Below are positions 7,557 through 14,203 of a stretch of 35,617 nt of DNA, one piece after another (the first letter of the stretch is position 1; each line of letters begins with the position of its first letter). The position numbers were made by a program, and so were the translations under genes. The DNA is taken from NCBI GenBank assembly GCA_938005465.1, contig CALLNU010000009.1:1-35617 (forward strand), in the 5' to 3' direction. Source of the stretch: an uncultured Collinsella sp. Lineage in GTDB: Bacteria; Actinomycetota; Coriobacteriia; Coriobacteriales; Coriobacteriaceae. The notes under the pieces were generated by a model, which worked only from the letters and a program-made list of their open reading frames with translations, was not told where the DNA came from and ran no database searches.

Positions 7557-7678
7557 TCGATAAGCTTGATGGGCAAAAGGCCAATCGGTCGCTTTCGGCC
7601 GCCTATATGGCGGCGGCGCTTCCCGTGCGGGCGCGAACGGCGCTGCGCGCCCTGTCGCGCGACACCCCTTTGCGGCGC

Positions 7679-7853
7679 TCAGAACCCCCGCTCGCCGAGC
7701 AGCCACCTTGCGAGGTCCAGCACGAGAACGCCCTCCCTGGTATAGGGCTCGTGCCTCGTGCGGGCGATGAGGACCTTCGGAAACGCATCCCTGATGGACA
7801 GAAGCGGCGCGAGCTCCCTCTCGGTTTCGAAACTGAGGGGCGATGCACGTAGG
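7679..7853 (-). pseudogene. C-terminal remnant of a DUF4143-type AAA ATPase
   Basis: On the minus strand about 58 codons read SPLSFETERELAPLLSIRDA, then FPKVLIARTRHEPYTREGVL, then VLDLARWLLGERGF and a stop. This is the characteristic tail of AAA_14/DUF4143 ATPases (FERELAPLLAIRDNYPK...DLARWLLG). Nothing of the P-loop or the rest of the domain is present upstream. An in-frame start at 7912 exists, but the residues before SPLSFE are not family-like. I read it as debris from a deleted gene. The remaining sequence between the sirtuin operon and yjdF holds no other gene I can support. Confidence 0.65.
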
Positions 7854-7926
7854 CATATTATCGAGAATTTGAAAAACCGACCCCAGTCACAACATGCCGG
7901 CAGCGAGGTCAATGCGAATTCACGCG

Positions 7927-7935
7927 TGCTACAAT
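7927..7935 (+). promoter_or_regulatory. Extended -10 promoter for yjdF
   Basis: TGCTACAAT at 7927-7935 is an extended -10 element (TGn plus TACAAT). The -35 region 16-17 bp upstream (GGTCAAT) is weak, as tolerated with an extended -10. Predicted start near 7942 gives a leader of about 120 nt before the yjdF ATG. Confidence 0.5.
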
Positions 7936-7941
7936 GCGGGC

Positions 7942-8050
7942 ACCAGAGATGAAAACACAGTCCCCGTCGGGTAGTCGTGGGCGTGCGCTAGTCCGCATCA
8001 GTAACCTGCCTCCTTGGTTGTCCCTTCTCTGCATGGTCATCTACATAAAG
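7942..8050 (+). ncRNA. Candidate yjdF riboswitch leader
   Basis: The 120-nt leader of yjdF can fold into a closed structure: CAGAGA (7944-7949) pairs with TCTCTG (8026-8031), and AACC/GGTT (8003-8018) forms an inner hairpin. The purine-rich ATGAAAACACAG and GGGTAGTC segments are unpaired or junctional. The yjdF motif RNA is established as a leader of yjdF genes that responds to azaaromatic compounds. I assign this leader mainly by gene identity, leader length and the closing stem, not by a covariance model. Confidence 0.5.
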
Positions 8051-8061
8051 GAGGAACCAAC

Positions 8062-8482
8062 CATGCAGATCAGCGTGTCGTCCACCCTGACCGTATATCA
8101 CGACGGTCAATTCTGGGTCGGGCTGGCGGAGCACGTCGAGGGCGGAAGGTATGGCGTCGCCCGCATCGTCTTCGGCGCGGAGCCGTCCGATGAGGAGATT
8201 CTGCGATTCGTTACAAGCGAATGGGAGAAGCTCTCGTTCTTCGGCGACAAGGCCACTGAAACAAGCAAGCCCGCGAAGAACCCCAAGCGGCGCTCTCGCG
8301 AGGCAGCGAAAGCCCTTAAACGGCCCGCGGTGAGCACCAAGGCACAACAGGCGCTCGCGGCACAGCGGGAAGCGATGAAGCGGGAGTCGGCTCAAGCAAG
8401 AAGCCGACGCCGTGTGGAAAAGGCTGATGCGCGCTACGAACAGAGAAAACTGAAGCGCAAGCAGAAACATCGCGGGCATTGA
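8062..8482 (+). CDS. yjdF: YjdF family protein (DUF2992)
   Basis: A 139-residue protein starting at ATG 8062 with AAAGGAGG 8 nt upstream; an in-frame ATG 128 bp earlier lies in the leader RNA and has no such site. The N-terminal half (ISVSSTLTVYHDGQFWVGLA, then GRYGVARIVFGAEPSDEEIL, then FVTSEWEKLSFF) is the conserved DUF2992 core. The C-terminal half is a strongly basic lysine/arginine tail ending EQRKLKRKQKHRGH, also typical of the family. The biochemical function of YjdF is not known. Its widespread control by an azaaromatic-binding riboswitch suggests a role in coping with such toxic or signalling compounds. A fragment of a second yjdF 3' end lies at 19719-19769. Confidence 0.85.
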
Positions 8483-8647
8483 TCGCTATTTGCAGCAAGG
8501 CAAACCATATACAGCAGCGGCGCCAGTTCCACTTGAAGCCGACGCCGCGTAGACGCTGATGGTGACGGCTATGCACGGGCACGGGCGCGCCACCGCACTT
8601 CACAGCTTGTTTCTCAAGTATTTGGGACGCACACGCGGCGTTCAAAA

Positions 8648-8666
8648 ATGCGGAGCGACTCCGCAT
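8648..8666 (-). terminator. Intrinsic terminator of the minus-strand toxin gene
   Basis: ATGCGGAG (8648-8655) and CTCCGCAT (8659-8666) form an 8-bp stem with a 3-nt loop. On the minus strand it is followed by a run of five T. It lies 25 bp past the stop codon of the 8691-9233 gene. Confidence 0.75.
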
Positions 8667-8690
8667 GGCTCGAGACTGAGCCGAGGCGCC

Positions 8691-9233
8691 CTACTTCTCG
8701 CCCTCCAGCAGCCCCACGATGCGGTCGATGTCGACGGCAAAGCGAGGCCTTCCCTCGCGCTCGTAGCGGTCGAGGTATGCCTGGCACTCGGAGACAATGC
8801 GCTTGGTGTTGCCGTCGATGATGCGCTGGAGCGTCTCGTAGTAGGCCGAGCTCTCGGTCCTGAAGCGGCGCTGGTAGACCTTGGTTATGGGGAACATCTT
8901 GATGTAGTGGATGCCGTGGCGGCAGCCGGGGCGCGTCGTGGGGCGGGGTGGCAACGCAAAGTACTGGTCTTTGGGCACGTTAGGGGCGATGTTGGAACGC
9001 AGCGGCACGGCGAAGTCCCTGCGCTTCCCGCGGAAACGCAGCCTCACCACCACGATGCAGGGGCGATTGTGCTTAAGCATGGGCTCGCGGTCGCCCTCGA
9101 CGAGATCGAAGAAGTCCTGGGGATGGATACGATCTTCATCGGTTACGCCCCCTTCATACGAAGCGGGGCCCGCATCGTTGCAGGCCCCTACAGGTGGGCG
9201 ATATTCTACGCCTTGCGGCACCCCGTCGCCCAC
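8691..9233 (-). CDS. Probable type III toxin-antitoxin toxin (CptN/TenpN/ToxN-like endoribonuclease)
   Basis: The conserved part runs from about residue 30 (DEDRIHPQDFFDLVEGDREP). It continues with RPCIVVVRLRFRGKRRDFAV and PLRSNI, then GIHYIKMFPI, then a C-terminal helical tail (YYETLQRIIDGNTKRIVSEC). A beta strand followed by FAVPLRSN and a later Y-x-K motif is the layout I know from CptN/TenpN-type toxins, which cut RNA and are held inactive by a repeat RNA. The start is unresolved. The longest frame begins with GTG at 9233, with no ribosome binding site and inside the predicted leader RNA. A well-placed AAGGGGGC leads to an ATG at 9139 that is out of frame by one base. A frameshift next to the start, or a nonstandard start near 9146, is possible. 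Family confidence is moderate. Confidence 0.6.
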   Translation of the reverse strand: MGDGVPQGVEYRPPVGACNDAGPASYEGGVTDEDRIHPQDFFDLVEGDREPMLKHNRPCIVVVRLRFRGKRRDFAVPLRSNIAPNVPKDQYFALPPRPTTRPGCRHGIHYIKMFPITKVYQRRFRTESSAYYETLQRIIDGNTKRIVSECQAYLDRYEREGRPRFAVDIDRIVGLLEGEK

Positions 9234-9283
9234 GGAGGTTAAACGTACACGTAAGCCGTACTCTGAAAGCCGCGGCTTCCGGC
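9165..9283 (-). ncRNA. Candidate type III antitoxin RNA and terminator hairpin
   Basis: On the minus strand an extended -10 (TGG-TATAAA, hexamer at 9290-9295) predicts a start near 9283. The RNA would contain a 12-bp palindrome (9268-9279) and an 8-bp inverted repeat GTGGGCGA / TCGCCCAC (9194-9201 and 9226-9233) around a small GCC-TTGC-GGC hairpin. It ends in a strong 10-bp hairpin at 9165-9188 with an ACGA loop. Two degenerate units of about 50 nt (each CGmCGG...GCCGC...AGArTA) may be antitoxin repeats. This promoter-RNA-hairpin-toxin order is the standard layout of type III systems. I infer the function from layout. Confidence 0.4.
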
Positions 9284-9404
9284 GAGTAGTTTATACCACG
9301 AAAGGTCGATTTCAATGCGCATAGCTCGCAAAATAACACTCGCTGGGCCGTCACCCCTGGCAGTTACCCTCCAATCTTCATTGGAGTCAGCAGGTCAATT
9401 CATA

Positions 9405-9455
9405 TAGTTATGGGGGTATATCCTAAAGGGAATCAAATTTATACCCCCATAACTA
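9405..9455. repeat. Perfect 16-bp inverted repeat
   Basis: TAGTTATGGGGGTATA (9405-9420) is repeated inverted without mismatch at 9440-9455 around a 19-bp spacer. It lies between the candidate antitoxin promoter and the guaA-like 16-mer. It could be an operator pair, a terminator without T-run, or the ends of a small element. Confidence 0.7.
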
Positions 9456-9465
9456 AGGAATTTTC

Positions 9466-9481
9466 TATTCCCACTCGATGG
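9466..9481. other. Copy of the guaA 3'-end sequence (candidate attachment site)
   Basis: TATTCCCACTCGATGG matches TACTCCCACTCGATGG at the 3' end of guaA (19916-19931) in 15 of 16 positions and in the same orientation. On the minus strand it encodes IEWE and a stop, the same as the last codons of GuaA, but the preceding codons (GDPVNYARALA) are not GuaA. The 3' end of guaA is a known insertion site for genomic islands. Confidence 0.5.
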
Positions 9482-9629
9482 CTAGAGCCCTGGCGTAATT
9501 GACTGGATCACCGTTCCGGGAACCGGTATCGACCTACCTGTCCGCCAAACTCCTTCTTCAGCTCCAGCCTAGTATCTGACTCGCGCTGTTATAAGCGAAA
9601 ACCGAAGAGATGCATCTTTGCCAAGAAAA

Positions 9630-9648
9630 TAAGGTTAGCCTTATCTTA
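9630..9648 (+). promoter_or_regulatory. DtxR/IdeR-like iron box
   Basis: TAAGGTTAGCCTTATCTTA matches the 19-bp DtxR/IdeR consensus TWAGGTTAGSCTAACCTWA at 17 of 19 positions by my count. It lies 56 bp before the methyltransferase ATG, overlapping the likely promoter. It suggests iron-dependent repression of the methyltransferase cluster. Confidence 0.45.
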
Positions 9649-9667
9649 CTGCATGATTCGTGTGTTA

Positions 9668-9687
9668 TAGTTAGATGTCTCTAACTA
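9668..9687 (+). repeat. Inverted repeat in the methyltransferase leader
   Basis: TAGTTAGA (9668-9675) and TCTAACTA (9680-9687) are perfect inverted half-sites with a 4-bp spacer, just downstream of the probable -10 (TTATAG at 9665-9670). It may be an operator or an RNA hairpin that overlaps the ribosome binding region. Confidence 0.45.
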
Positions 9688-9703
9688 TTTGGGGGCGATA
9701 GCC

Positions 9704-10333
9704 ATGCACGAACGCAAGGACTTCTGGGACAAGAATGCCGGTCGGTACGACCGCTTCATGCGAAACGACCGGGCGGCGTATGAGAAGATGTATGGGCTGA
9801 TCCGGCCGGTGGTGAAAGAAAAAACCGTGCTGGAGGTTGCCACCGGCACGGGGCTTATCGCAAAGAGCATCGTGAATGCGGCGGCGCACATCGAGGCTAC
9901 GGACGCTTCTGCAAAGATGATCCTTGAAGCAAAACGGGACAATCAATCCGCAAAGCTGCACTTTTCCGTACAAGATATGTTCCGCCTGCCCTATGCACAG
10001 AAGTCCTTCGAAGTGGTGATCGTGTCCAACGCGCTTCACATAGTGCCGCATCCGGAAAAGGCCCTGCAAGAAATCAGGCGGGTGCTGAAGGACGACGGCG
10101 TGCTCATCGCGCCAACCTTCACCCACGCGGGGAACTCGGTTTCCGGCAAAGCAAAAGCCCTTTTCATGAGCATGGCGGGATTCCCCCTCCACAGCAGGTG
10201 GGCAAGCGAGGAATACCTGCGTTTCCTGCGTCAAAACGGCTGGGCGGTGCAGAAAAGCGCGGTGCTGAAGGCCTCGTTCCCGTTGACCTATACGGAATGC
10301 ACGAAATTGGAGGGGCCAGATGTCGTTCTTTGA
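9704..10333 (+). CDS. Class I SAM-dependent methyltransferase
   Basis: A 209-residue protein from ATG 9704 (GGGGGCG upstream; a TTG at 9689 would add five residues). SAM-binding motif I is VLEVATGTGLIA (42-53), an acidic residue ends the second strand (EATDAS), VQDMFRLPY is motif II, and EIRRVLKDDGVLIAPTF is the post-motif helix and strand of methyltransferase_11 proteins. Sequence and codon use (many AAA and GAA codons) look like Clostridia genes rather than the neighbouring Coriobacteria-type genes, so transfer is likely. The substrate is unknown. It is followed by a broken second methyltransferase whose start (10320) overlaps its end. Confidence 0.85.
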   Translation: MHERKDFWDKNAGRYDRFMRNDRAAYEKMYGLIRPVVKEKTVLEVATGTGLIAKSIVNAAAHIEATDASAKMILEAKRDNQSAKLHFSVQDMFRLPYAQKSFEVVIVSNALHIVPHPEKALQEIRRVLKDDGVLIAPTFTHAGNSVSGKAKALFMSMAGFPLHSRWASEEYLRFLRQNGWAVQKSAVLKASFPLTYTECTKLEGPDVVL

Positions 10334-10740
10334 AAACACCCGCAAGCCCGTGGCCTCGGCGGAAAACTTATGGTTGCCATGATGAATCTGGGCCACAACC
10401 CTGTGGCGCGTTGGGGACTTCGATTTTTACGACTTGTGCCAAATGCCAAGGTGCTGGATTGCGGCTGCGGCGGCGGGGCGAACATAAAACGGCTGCTGGA
10501 AAAATGCCCGCATGGCGTCGTCAAGGGCATCGACTATTCGCTCGTCAGCGTGGAGAAAGCTAGAAAGCTCAACCGAACTGCAATTCAGGAGGGGCGTTGC
10601 GCCGTTCTGCAAGGCAGTGTGGCGGATATGACGTTTGAGAACGCCATGCGGGCATTTTTGCATCCATCCTGCACATGACGTTTGGCATGACGGTCATAGC
10701 GGCTGTGCTGGCGGCAATTATGACAGTTTTTATTCACTGA
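10320..10740 (+). pseudogene. Broken methyltransferase joined to a membrane-protein tail
   Basis: The start MSFFENTRKP at 10320 is in one frame. The rest (GLGGKLMVAMMNLGHNPVAR, VLDCGCGGGANIKRLLEKCP, VVKGIDYSLVSVEKARKLN) continues in another frame from about 10350, consistent with loss of one G in CCCGTGGCCTCGG near 10352. SAM motif I is intact, but the protein stops after VADMTFEN. At about 10641 the sequence jumps to another frame reading GIFASILHMTFGMTVIAAVL and AAIMTVFIH, a hydrophobic C-terminal helix such as ends an MFS or ABC permease. The middle of the methyltransferase and most of a transporter gene have therefore been lost in a deletion. A 19-bp inverted repeat coincides with the junction. 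Confidence 0.7.
10500..10659. repeat. 19-bp perfect inverted repeat at a gene-fusion junction
   Basis: The 19 bases at 10500-10518 (AAAAATGCCCGCATGGCGT) are repeated inverted without mismatch at 10641-10659, 122 bp apart. The right arm sits where the methyltransferase homology ends and the membrane-tail homology begins. Confidence 0.7.
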
Positions 10741-10751
10741 GGAAGAAACCT

Positions 10752-11582
10752 ATGAAATGTAAAAATGAGAAAAACACCGTGCAGGAGACGCTGATCCTCC
10801 CGCTGTATTCCCGGAAGCTGTGTACGGAGCTGTACCCGAACCTTTACAGGGATGAAGCAGCGGTTCGTCTGCTCGACCAGATCGACTACGACTTTTCAGA
10901 GGCAGAGAAAAACTCCTGCAGCCTGATGCAGCGTTTTGGTGCGTTGGAGGTGGCCATGCGGCAGGGTGATCTTGCTTTCGAGGTACAGGATTACCTGAAA
11001 GGCCACCCCAATGCGGCGGTGGTCAATCTGGGCTGCGGACTGGACAACACCGGCAGAACCTGCGACAACGGTAGATGCAAGATTTACAATCTGGACTTCC
11101 CGGATGTGATTGCCTTGCGGCAGCAGCTACTGCCCGCCGGGGATCGAGAACAAAATATCCCCTGCGACCTGAAAGACACCACATGGTTTAGCAAAATCGA
11201 TGCCTCCGGCGGGGCGGTGTTCTTTGCCTCCGGGGTGTTCTATTACTTTCTGACCCAGCAGGTCCGGGAACTGGTGCGGGAGATGGCGGACGCTTTCCCC
11301 GGCGGTGTGCTGGTCTTTGATGCTGCCAATCGGACAGCAGTAAAGATGATCGCAAAAACATGGCTTAAGACTGCAAAAATCAAGGATGTGGGGGCATATT
11401 TTGCGGTTTCGGATGCCGCCAAGGAAATCGGCACGTGGGACAGCCGTCTGCAGGTCACAAGTCGCGGCTATATGCTGGGTTATAACGATTTGAGAGACCC
11501 TTCTGTCAGCGGCTTTTTCCGGTTTCTCGCAAGGGTCGGTGACAACGGGATGAAAATGCAAATCGTGAAAATAAGATTTTGA
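10752..11582 (+). CDS. LCM/TcmP-like class I SAM-dependent methyltransferase
   Basis: A 276-residue protein from ATG 10752 with GAGGAAG upstream. The N-terminal region (LILPLYSRKLCTELYPNLYR) and the motif AAVVNLGCGLDNTGRT (SAM motif I), then IYNLDFPDVIALRQQLLP, identify the leucine carboxyl methyltransferase / TcmP-like O-methyltransferase superfamily. A GGAVFFASGVFYYFLTQQVR segment is the usual motif after the cofactor site. It looks intact. It lies 11 bp after the transporter-tail fragment, in what was probably a longer operon of methyltransferases and a transporter acquired from Firmicutes. The substrate is unknown; the DtxR-like box upstream suggests a link to iron or metal chelation. Confidence 0.8.
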   Translation: MKCKNEKNTVQETLILPLYSRKLCTELYPNLYRDEAAVRLLDQIDYDFSEAEKNSCSLMQRFGALEVAMRQGDLAFEVQDYLKGHPNAAVVNLGCGLDNTGRTCDNGRCKIYNLDFPDVIALRQQLLPAGDREQNIPCDLKDTTWFSKIDASGGAVFFASGVFYYFLTQQVRELVREMADAFPGGVLVFDAANRTAVKMIAKTWLKTAKIKDVGAYFAVSDAAKEIGTWDSRLQVTSRGYMLGYNDLRDPSVSGFFRFLARVGDNGMKMQIVKIRF

Positions 11583-11595
11583 GAGACAAAAATGC

Positions 11596-11645
11596 AAAAG
11601 ACGGGCACTTCTTGCCGCTCAATTGGCAAGAAGCGCTCGTCTTTT
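11596..11645. terminator. Bidirectional intrinsic terminator
   Basis: AAAAGACGGGCaCTTCTTGCC (11596-11616) pairs with the inverted copy ending at 11645 around a GCTCAATT loop, with one internal mismatch. A-rich and T-rich flanks allow it to end both the methyltransferase gene and the convergent sugar operon. Confidence 0.85.
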
Positions 11646-11677
11646 CTTAACGCGTTGTATGGCGGAGAGAGCGCAAG

Positions 11678-12562
11678 TTACGCGAGCGCCCTTCTTGCCA
11701 GCTCGGCCGCGCCGAGGATTCCTTGGTCGCCGCCGCAGCCCGGGGCGCAGATGTAGCGCTCCATGTCCTTAAGCTCGGCGGTCTGGATGTAGCCACCCAG
11801 ATATTCGAGGGTTTTCTTGCGGACGATGCCGTAGAGCTGCTCCTGGTGCATCACGCCGCCGCCGAGGACGATGCGGCGAGGCGAGTACATGAGCACGAGG
11901 TTCGCGCACATCTGCCCCAGATAATCCCCCTCGAGCGCCCACGCCTCATCGTTGTCCGCGAGCTCGGCCGCGGGCTTTCCCCAGCGCGCGGCAATGGCGG
12001 GGCCGGAGGCGAGGCCCTCGAGACAGCTCGCGTGGCTCGGGCAGACGCAGCGTCCCTCCTCGGTGGGACGGGTCCTTACCAGCATGTGGCCGGCCTCGGG
12101 GTGCAGCATGCCGTGAAGGAGCCTGCCCGCGCACATGACGCCCGCGCCCACGCCGGTGCCGATGGTCACGTAGACGGCGTCCTCGAGCCCCTTGCAGCAG
12201 CCGTAGACCACTTCGCCGAGGCAGGCAACGTTCACGTCCGTGTCGTAGGCCACCGGAATCCCGAGGGCGTCGGCGAACGCGGCGCGAAGACCATGGCCTC
12301 GCCACGCGAGCTTGGGCGTCTGGAGGATGGAGCCGTAGCGCTCGTCGTTGGGGTCGACGCAGGTCGGGCCGAAGGCGCCGATGCCCAACGCGTCCACATC
12401 GCGGGCGGTGAACCACTCGATCATCTGCGGGACGGTCTCGGCGGGCGTAAGCGTCGGGGTCTCCATACGGTCGAGGACCTCGCCGTCGCCGGACACCACG
12501 GCACAGACCATCTTGGTCCCGCCGGCCTCGAGGGCGCCGAGCCTCATTTGCTTTTCGCTCAT
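11678..12562 (-). CDS. ROK-family sugar kinase (fructokinase-like)
   Basis: A 294-residue protein from ATG 12562 with AAGGAGG 5 nt upstream. ALEAGGTKMVCAV (9-21) is the ATP phosphate-1 loop, VYVTIGTGVGAGV the phosphate-2 region, and HPEAGHMLVR plus CVCPSHASCLEGLASGPAI the ROK zinc-binding signature (His and three Cys). These features and the overall length match bacterial ROK fructokinases more than glucokinases or NagK. Cytoplasmic sugar phosphorylation by ATP is expected. It is the last gene of the PTS operon. A kinase for free fructose makes sense if the GH172 enzyme releases one phosphorylated and one unphosphorylated sugar after PTS uptake. Fructose specificity is inferred. Confidence 0.85.
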   Translation of the reverse strand: MSEKQMRLGALEAGGTKMVCAVVSGDGEVLDRMETPTLTPAETVPQMIEWFTARDVDALGIGAFGPTCVDPNDERYGSILQTPKLAWRGHGLRAAFADALGIPVAYDTDVNVACLGEVVYGCCKGLEDAVYVTIGTGVGAGVMCAGRLLHGMLHPEAGHMLVRTRPTEEGRCVCPSHASCLEGLASGPAIAARWGKPAAELADNDEAWALEGDYLGQMCANLVLMYSPRRIVLGGGVMHQEQLYGIVRKKTLEYLGGYIQTAELKDMERYICAPGCGGDQGILGAAELARRALA

Positions 12563-12641
12563 GTGATCCTCCTTACAAAGGGACGCCCGAAGTCATGGTC
12601 AACCGCGGGCGCCCATAACGTTGGCTTGTTTCGAGGCGACC

Positions 12642-13766
12642 CTACCTGGGCACGCGGTCCTGCCTTGCGGCAAACGGGGCGAGCACGGCGTGCGGCTCGC
12701 TTTGGTACCAGTAGGCGACGGTGGAGATGTCGTCCTCGCGCTCGTAGAGCTTGATGTCGTCGTTGCCGAGGTCCTGGAACGTCACGCGCAGGTCCTCCTT
12801 GAACGAGATCGGGTCGGGAAGGTGCCACCTGTAGAGGCCGTGCCTGGGCAGCGCGTCGTCGTTGGTCGCGAGCATCGGGTTCGGGTTCGACTTGCCCGCG
12901 CTGAAGCGGTCGCGCGTGGCGTCGCGCGTCGAGCGGTACGGGTAGCCGGCGAACAGCGTGTTGAAGCACTGCGCCTCGGGCAGCGCGTGGGGCGGCCTGT
13001 CGAGGAAGGCCCAGGCACCGCCGAAGTAGTCCTCGGCTCCCGTCGAGGTGACCGTGGGGAACTCCTCGTCGCCGTCGAGGAAGAACTTCATCTCGCCCTC
13101 GCCCCACCAATAGCGCTCCAGGGCGCACAGGGCCATGTAGGTGCCGACGTAGTAGCCCTTACCGCGCACGCCGTCGAGCACGGTGTAGTCGACGCCCCTG
13201 CGGGTGCTGCGCTCGCGGTTAAAACGGGCGTGGAAGTACATGGCGTCGTCCGGCACGTCGGTGAGCGCGTAGTTGAACGTGTAGAAGATGTACTTAATGA
13301 ACCCGGGGTGCTCGCTCGTAAGCGTGACTTTGGCGTGCTTCCTGAAAGGCATCTCGAAGTAGCAGTTCATGCCGCCCGTCGGGTTCACGCAGATGGGCAT
13401 CGAGTTGACGATGGCGCGCTCACCGAAGCCGTTGCAGAAGAAGTCGCCGACAGGGCACTCGACCGAGGGGGTCTCCTCGTCGTCCCAGTAGAAGCGCAGC
13501 ACGAGGTCGCGCATGACGAAGCTGCCGGCGGCGGTCTTGTCGGGGACGGTCATCCAGATGTGGCGGATGATGCCGGGGCCCTCGATGTCCGCGAGCGTGA
13601 TGGTCTCGCCGGACTCAAGGGGCACGCAGCACGAGCCCTTGCGGCCGACGCCGAGGTGGCTGGCCGACATGGCGGCACGGCCCTTCTCGCCCGTGATGTT
13701 CTCGGGGGTGATGGCGCGGCTTTCCTCACCGCCGTGCATCCACACGTCCTTAAGGAACTCTCTCAT
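12642..13766 (-). CDS. GH172-family (DUF2961) glycoside hydrolase
   Basis: A 374-residue protein with no signal peptide, so cytoplasmic. Family landmarks of DUF2961, now glycoside hydrolase family 172, include GPGIIRHIWMT (63-73), DLVLRFYWDDEETPSVECPV, GDFFCNGFGE, NCYFEMPF, ARFNRE, GKGYYVGTYMA, WWGEGEMKFFLDGD (220-233) and STGAEDYFGGAW (241-252). Glutamates at 223-225 and Glu245 are the likely catalytic pair, matching the Glu pair spacing I recall for this family. Characterised GH172 enzymes act on alpha-fructofuranosides, difructose dianhydride and alpha-D-arabinofuranosides. The operon places it between PTS EIIA and a fructokinase-like ROK kinase, so a fructose-containing disaccharide (or its phosphate) is the best guess. 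Confidence 0.88.
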   Translation of the reverse strand: MREFLKDVWMHGGEESRAITPENITGEKGRAAMSASHLGVGRKGSCCVPLESGETITLADIEGPGIIRHIWMTVPDKTAAGSFVMRDLVLRFYWDDEETPSVECPVGDFFCNGFGERAIVNSMPICVNPTGGMNCYFEMPFRKHAKVTLTSEHPGFIKYIFYTFNYALTDVPDDAMYFHARFNRERSTRRGVDYTVLDGVRGKGYYVGTYMALCALERYWWGEGEMKFFLDGDEEFPTVTSTGAEDYFGGAWAFLDRPPHALPEAQCFNTLFAGYPYRSTRDATRDRFSAGKSNPNPMLATNDDALPRHGLYRWHLPDPISFKEDLRVTFQDLGNDDIKLYEREDDISTVAYWYQSEPHAVLAPFAARQDRVPR

Positions 13767-13778
13767 CGTCGACCTCCT

Positions 13779-14177
13779 CTATTCGTCGTCTTCGCACTCG
13801 GCGGAACTGGCACCGTTCACGTAGACGATCTGCTGGCGCGCCTCGTCGACGAGGGCGTCGAAGTCGAGTTTCTCGTCGGGGCGCGCGAGCGCGACCGTCA
13901 TGGCGAGCGGGAGGTTGACACCCGCGATCACGTGGATCCGGTCGGAGGCGAAGCGGGAGAAGCGCTGGTTCACGCTGCCGCCGAGCGCGTCGGTGAGGAC
14001 GACGACCTCGTCAGTGCCCGAAAGAGCCGCCTCGACCGCCGCGTCGAGCCCCTCGCCGTTGTCGTTCACGTAGGCGCACACGGCGTTGACGGCGTCGCTC
14101 TTACCCGTAAGAAACTCGAGGGTGTCCTTGAAGCCCTGGGCGAGAAGGGAATGGCTCGCCACAACTATCTTTCTCAT
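13779..14177 (-). CDS. PTS mannose/fructose-family EIIA component
   Basis: A 132-residue EIIA of the mannose class: MRKIVVASHSLLAQGFKDTL with the phosphorylated histidine at position 9, and VVVLTDALGGSVNQRFSRFA, the conserved D-xxGGxxx segment. It accepts phosphate from HPr and passes it to EIIB. It is encoded as a separate protein. It starts 27 bp after the EIID stop and 13 bp before GH172, all on one strand. The C-terminus is acidic and short. Confidence 0.88.
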   Translation of the reverse strand: MRKIVVASHSLLAQGFKDTLEFLTGKSDAVNAVCAYVNDNGEGLDAAVEAALSGTDEVVVLTDALGGSVNQRFSRFASDRIHVIAGVNLPLAMTVALARPDEKLDFDALVDEARQQIVYVNGASSAECEDDE

Positions 14178-14203
14178 TGATTCACCAATCTCTTGGGTCG
14201 AAG

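Noticed and set aside
12621..14180. Plus-strand frame of 519 codons opposite GH172 and EIIA
   Set aside because: Shadow frame; the minus-strand proteins carry conserved motifs throughout.
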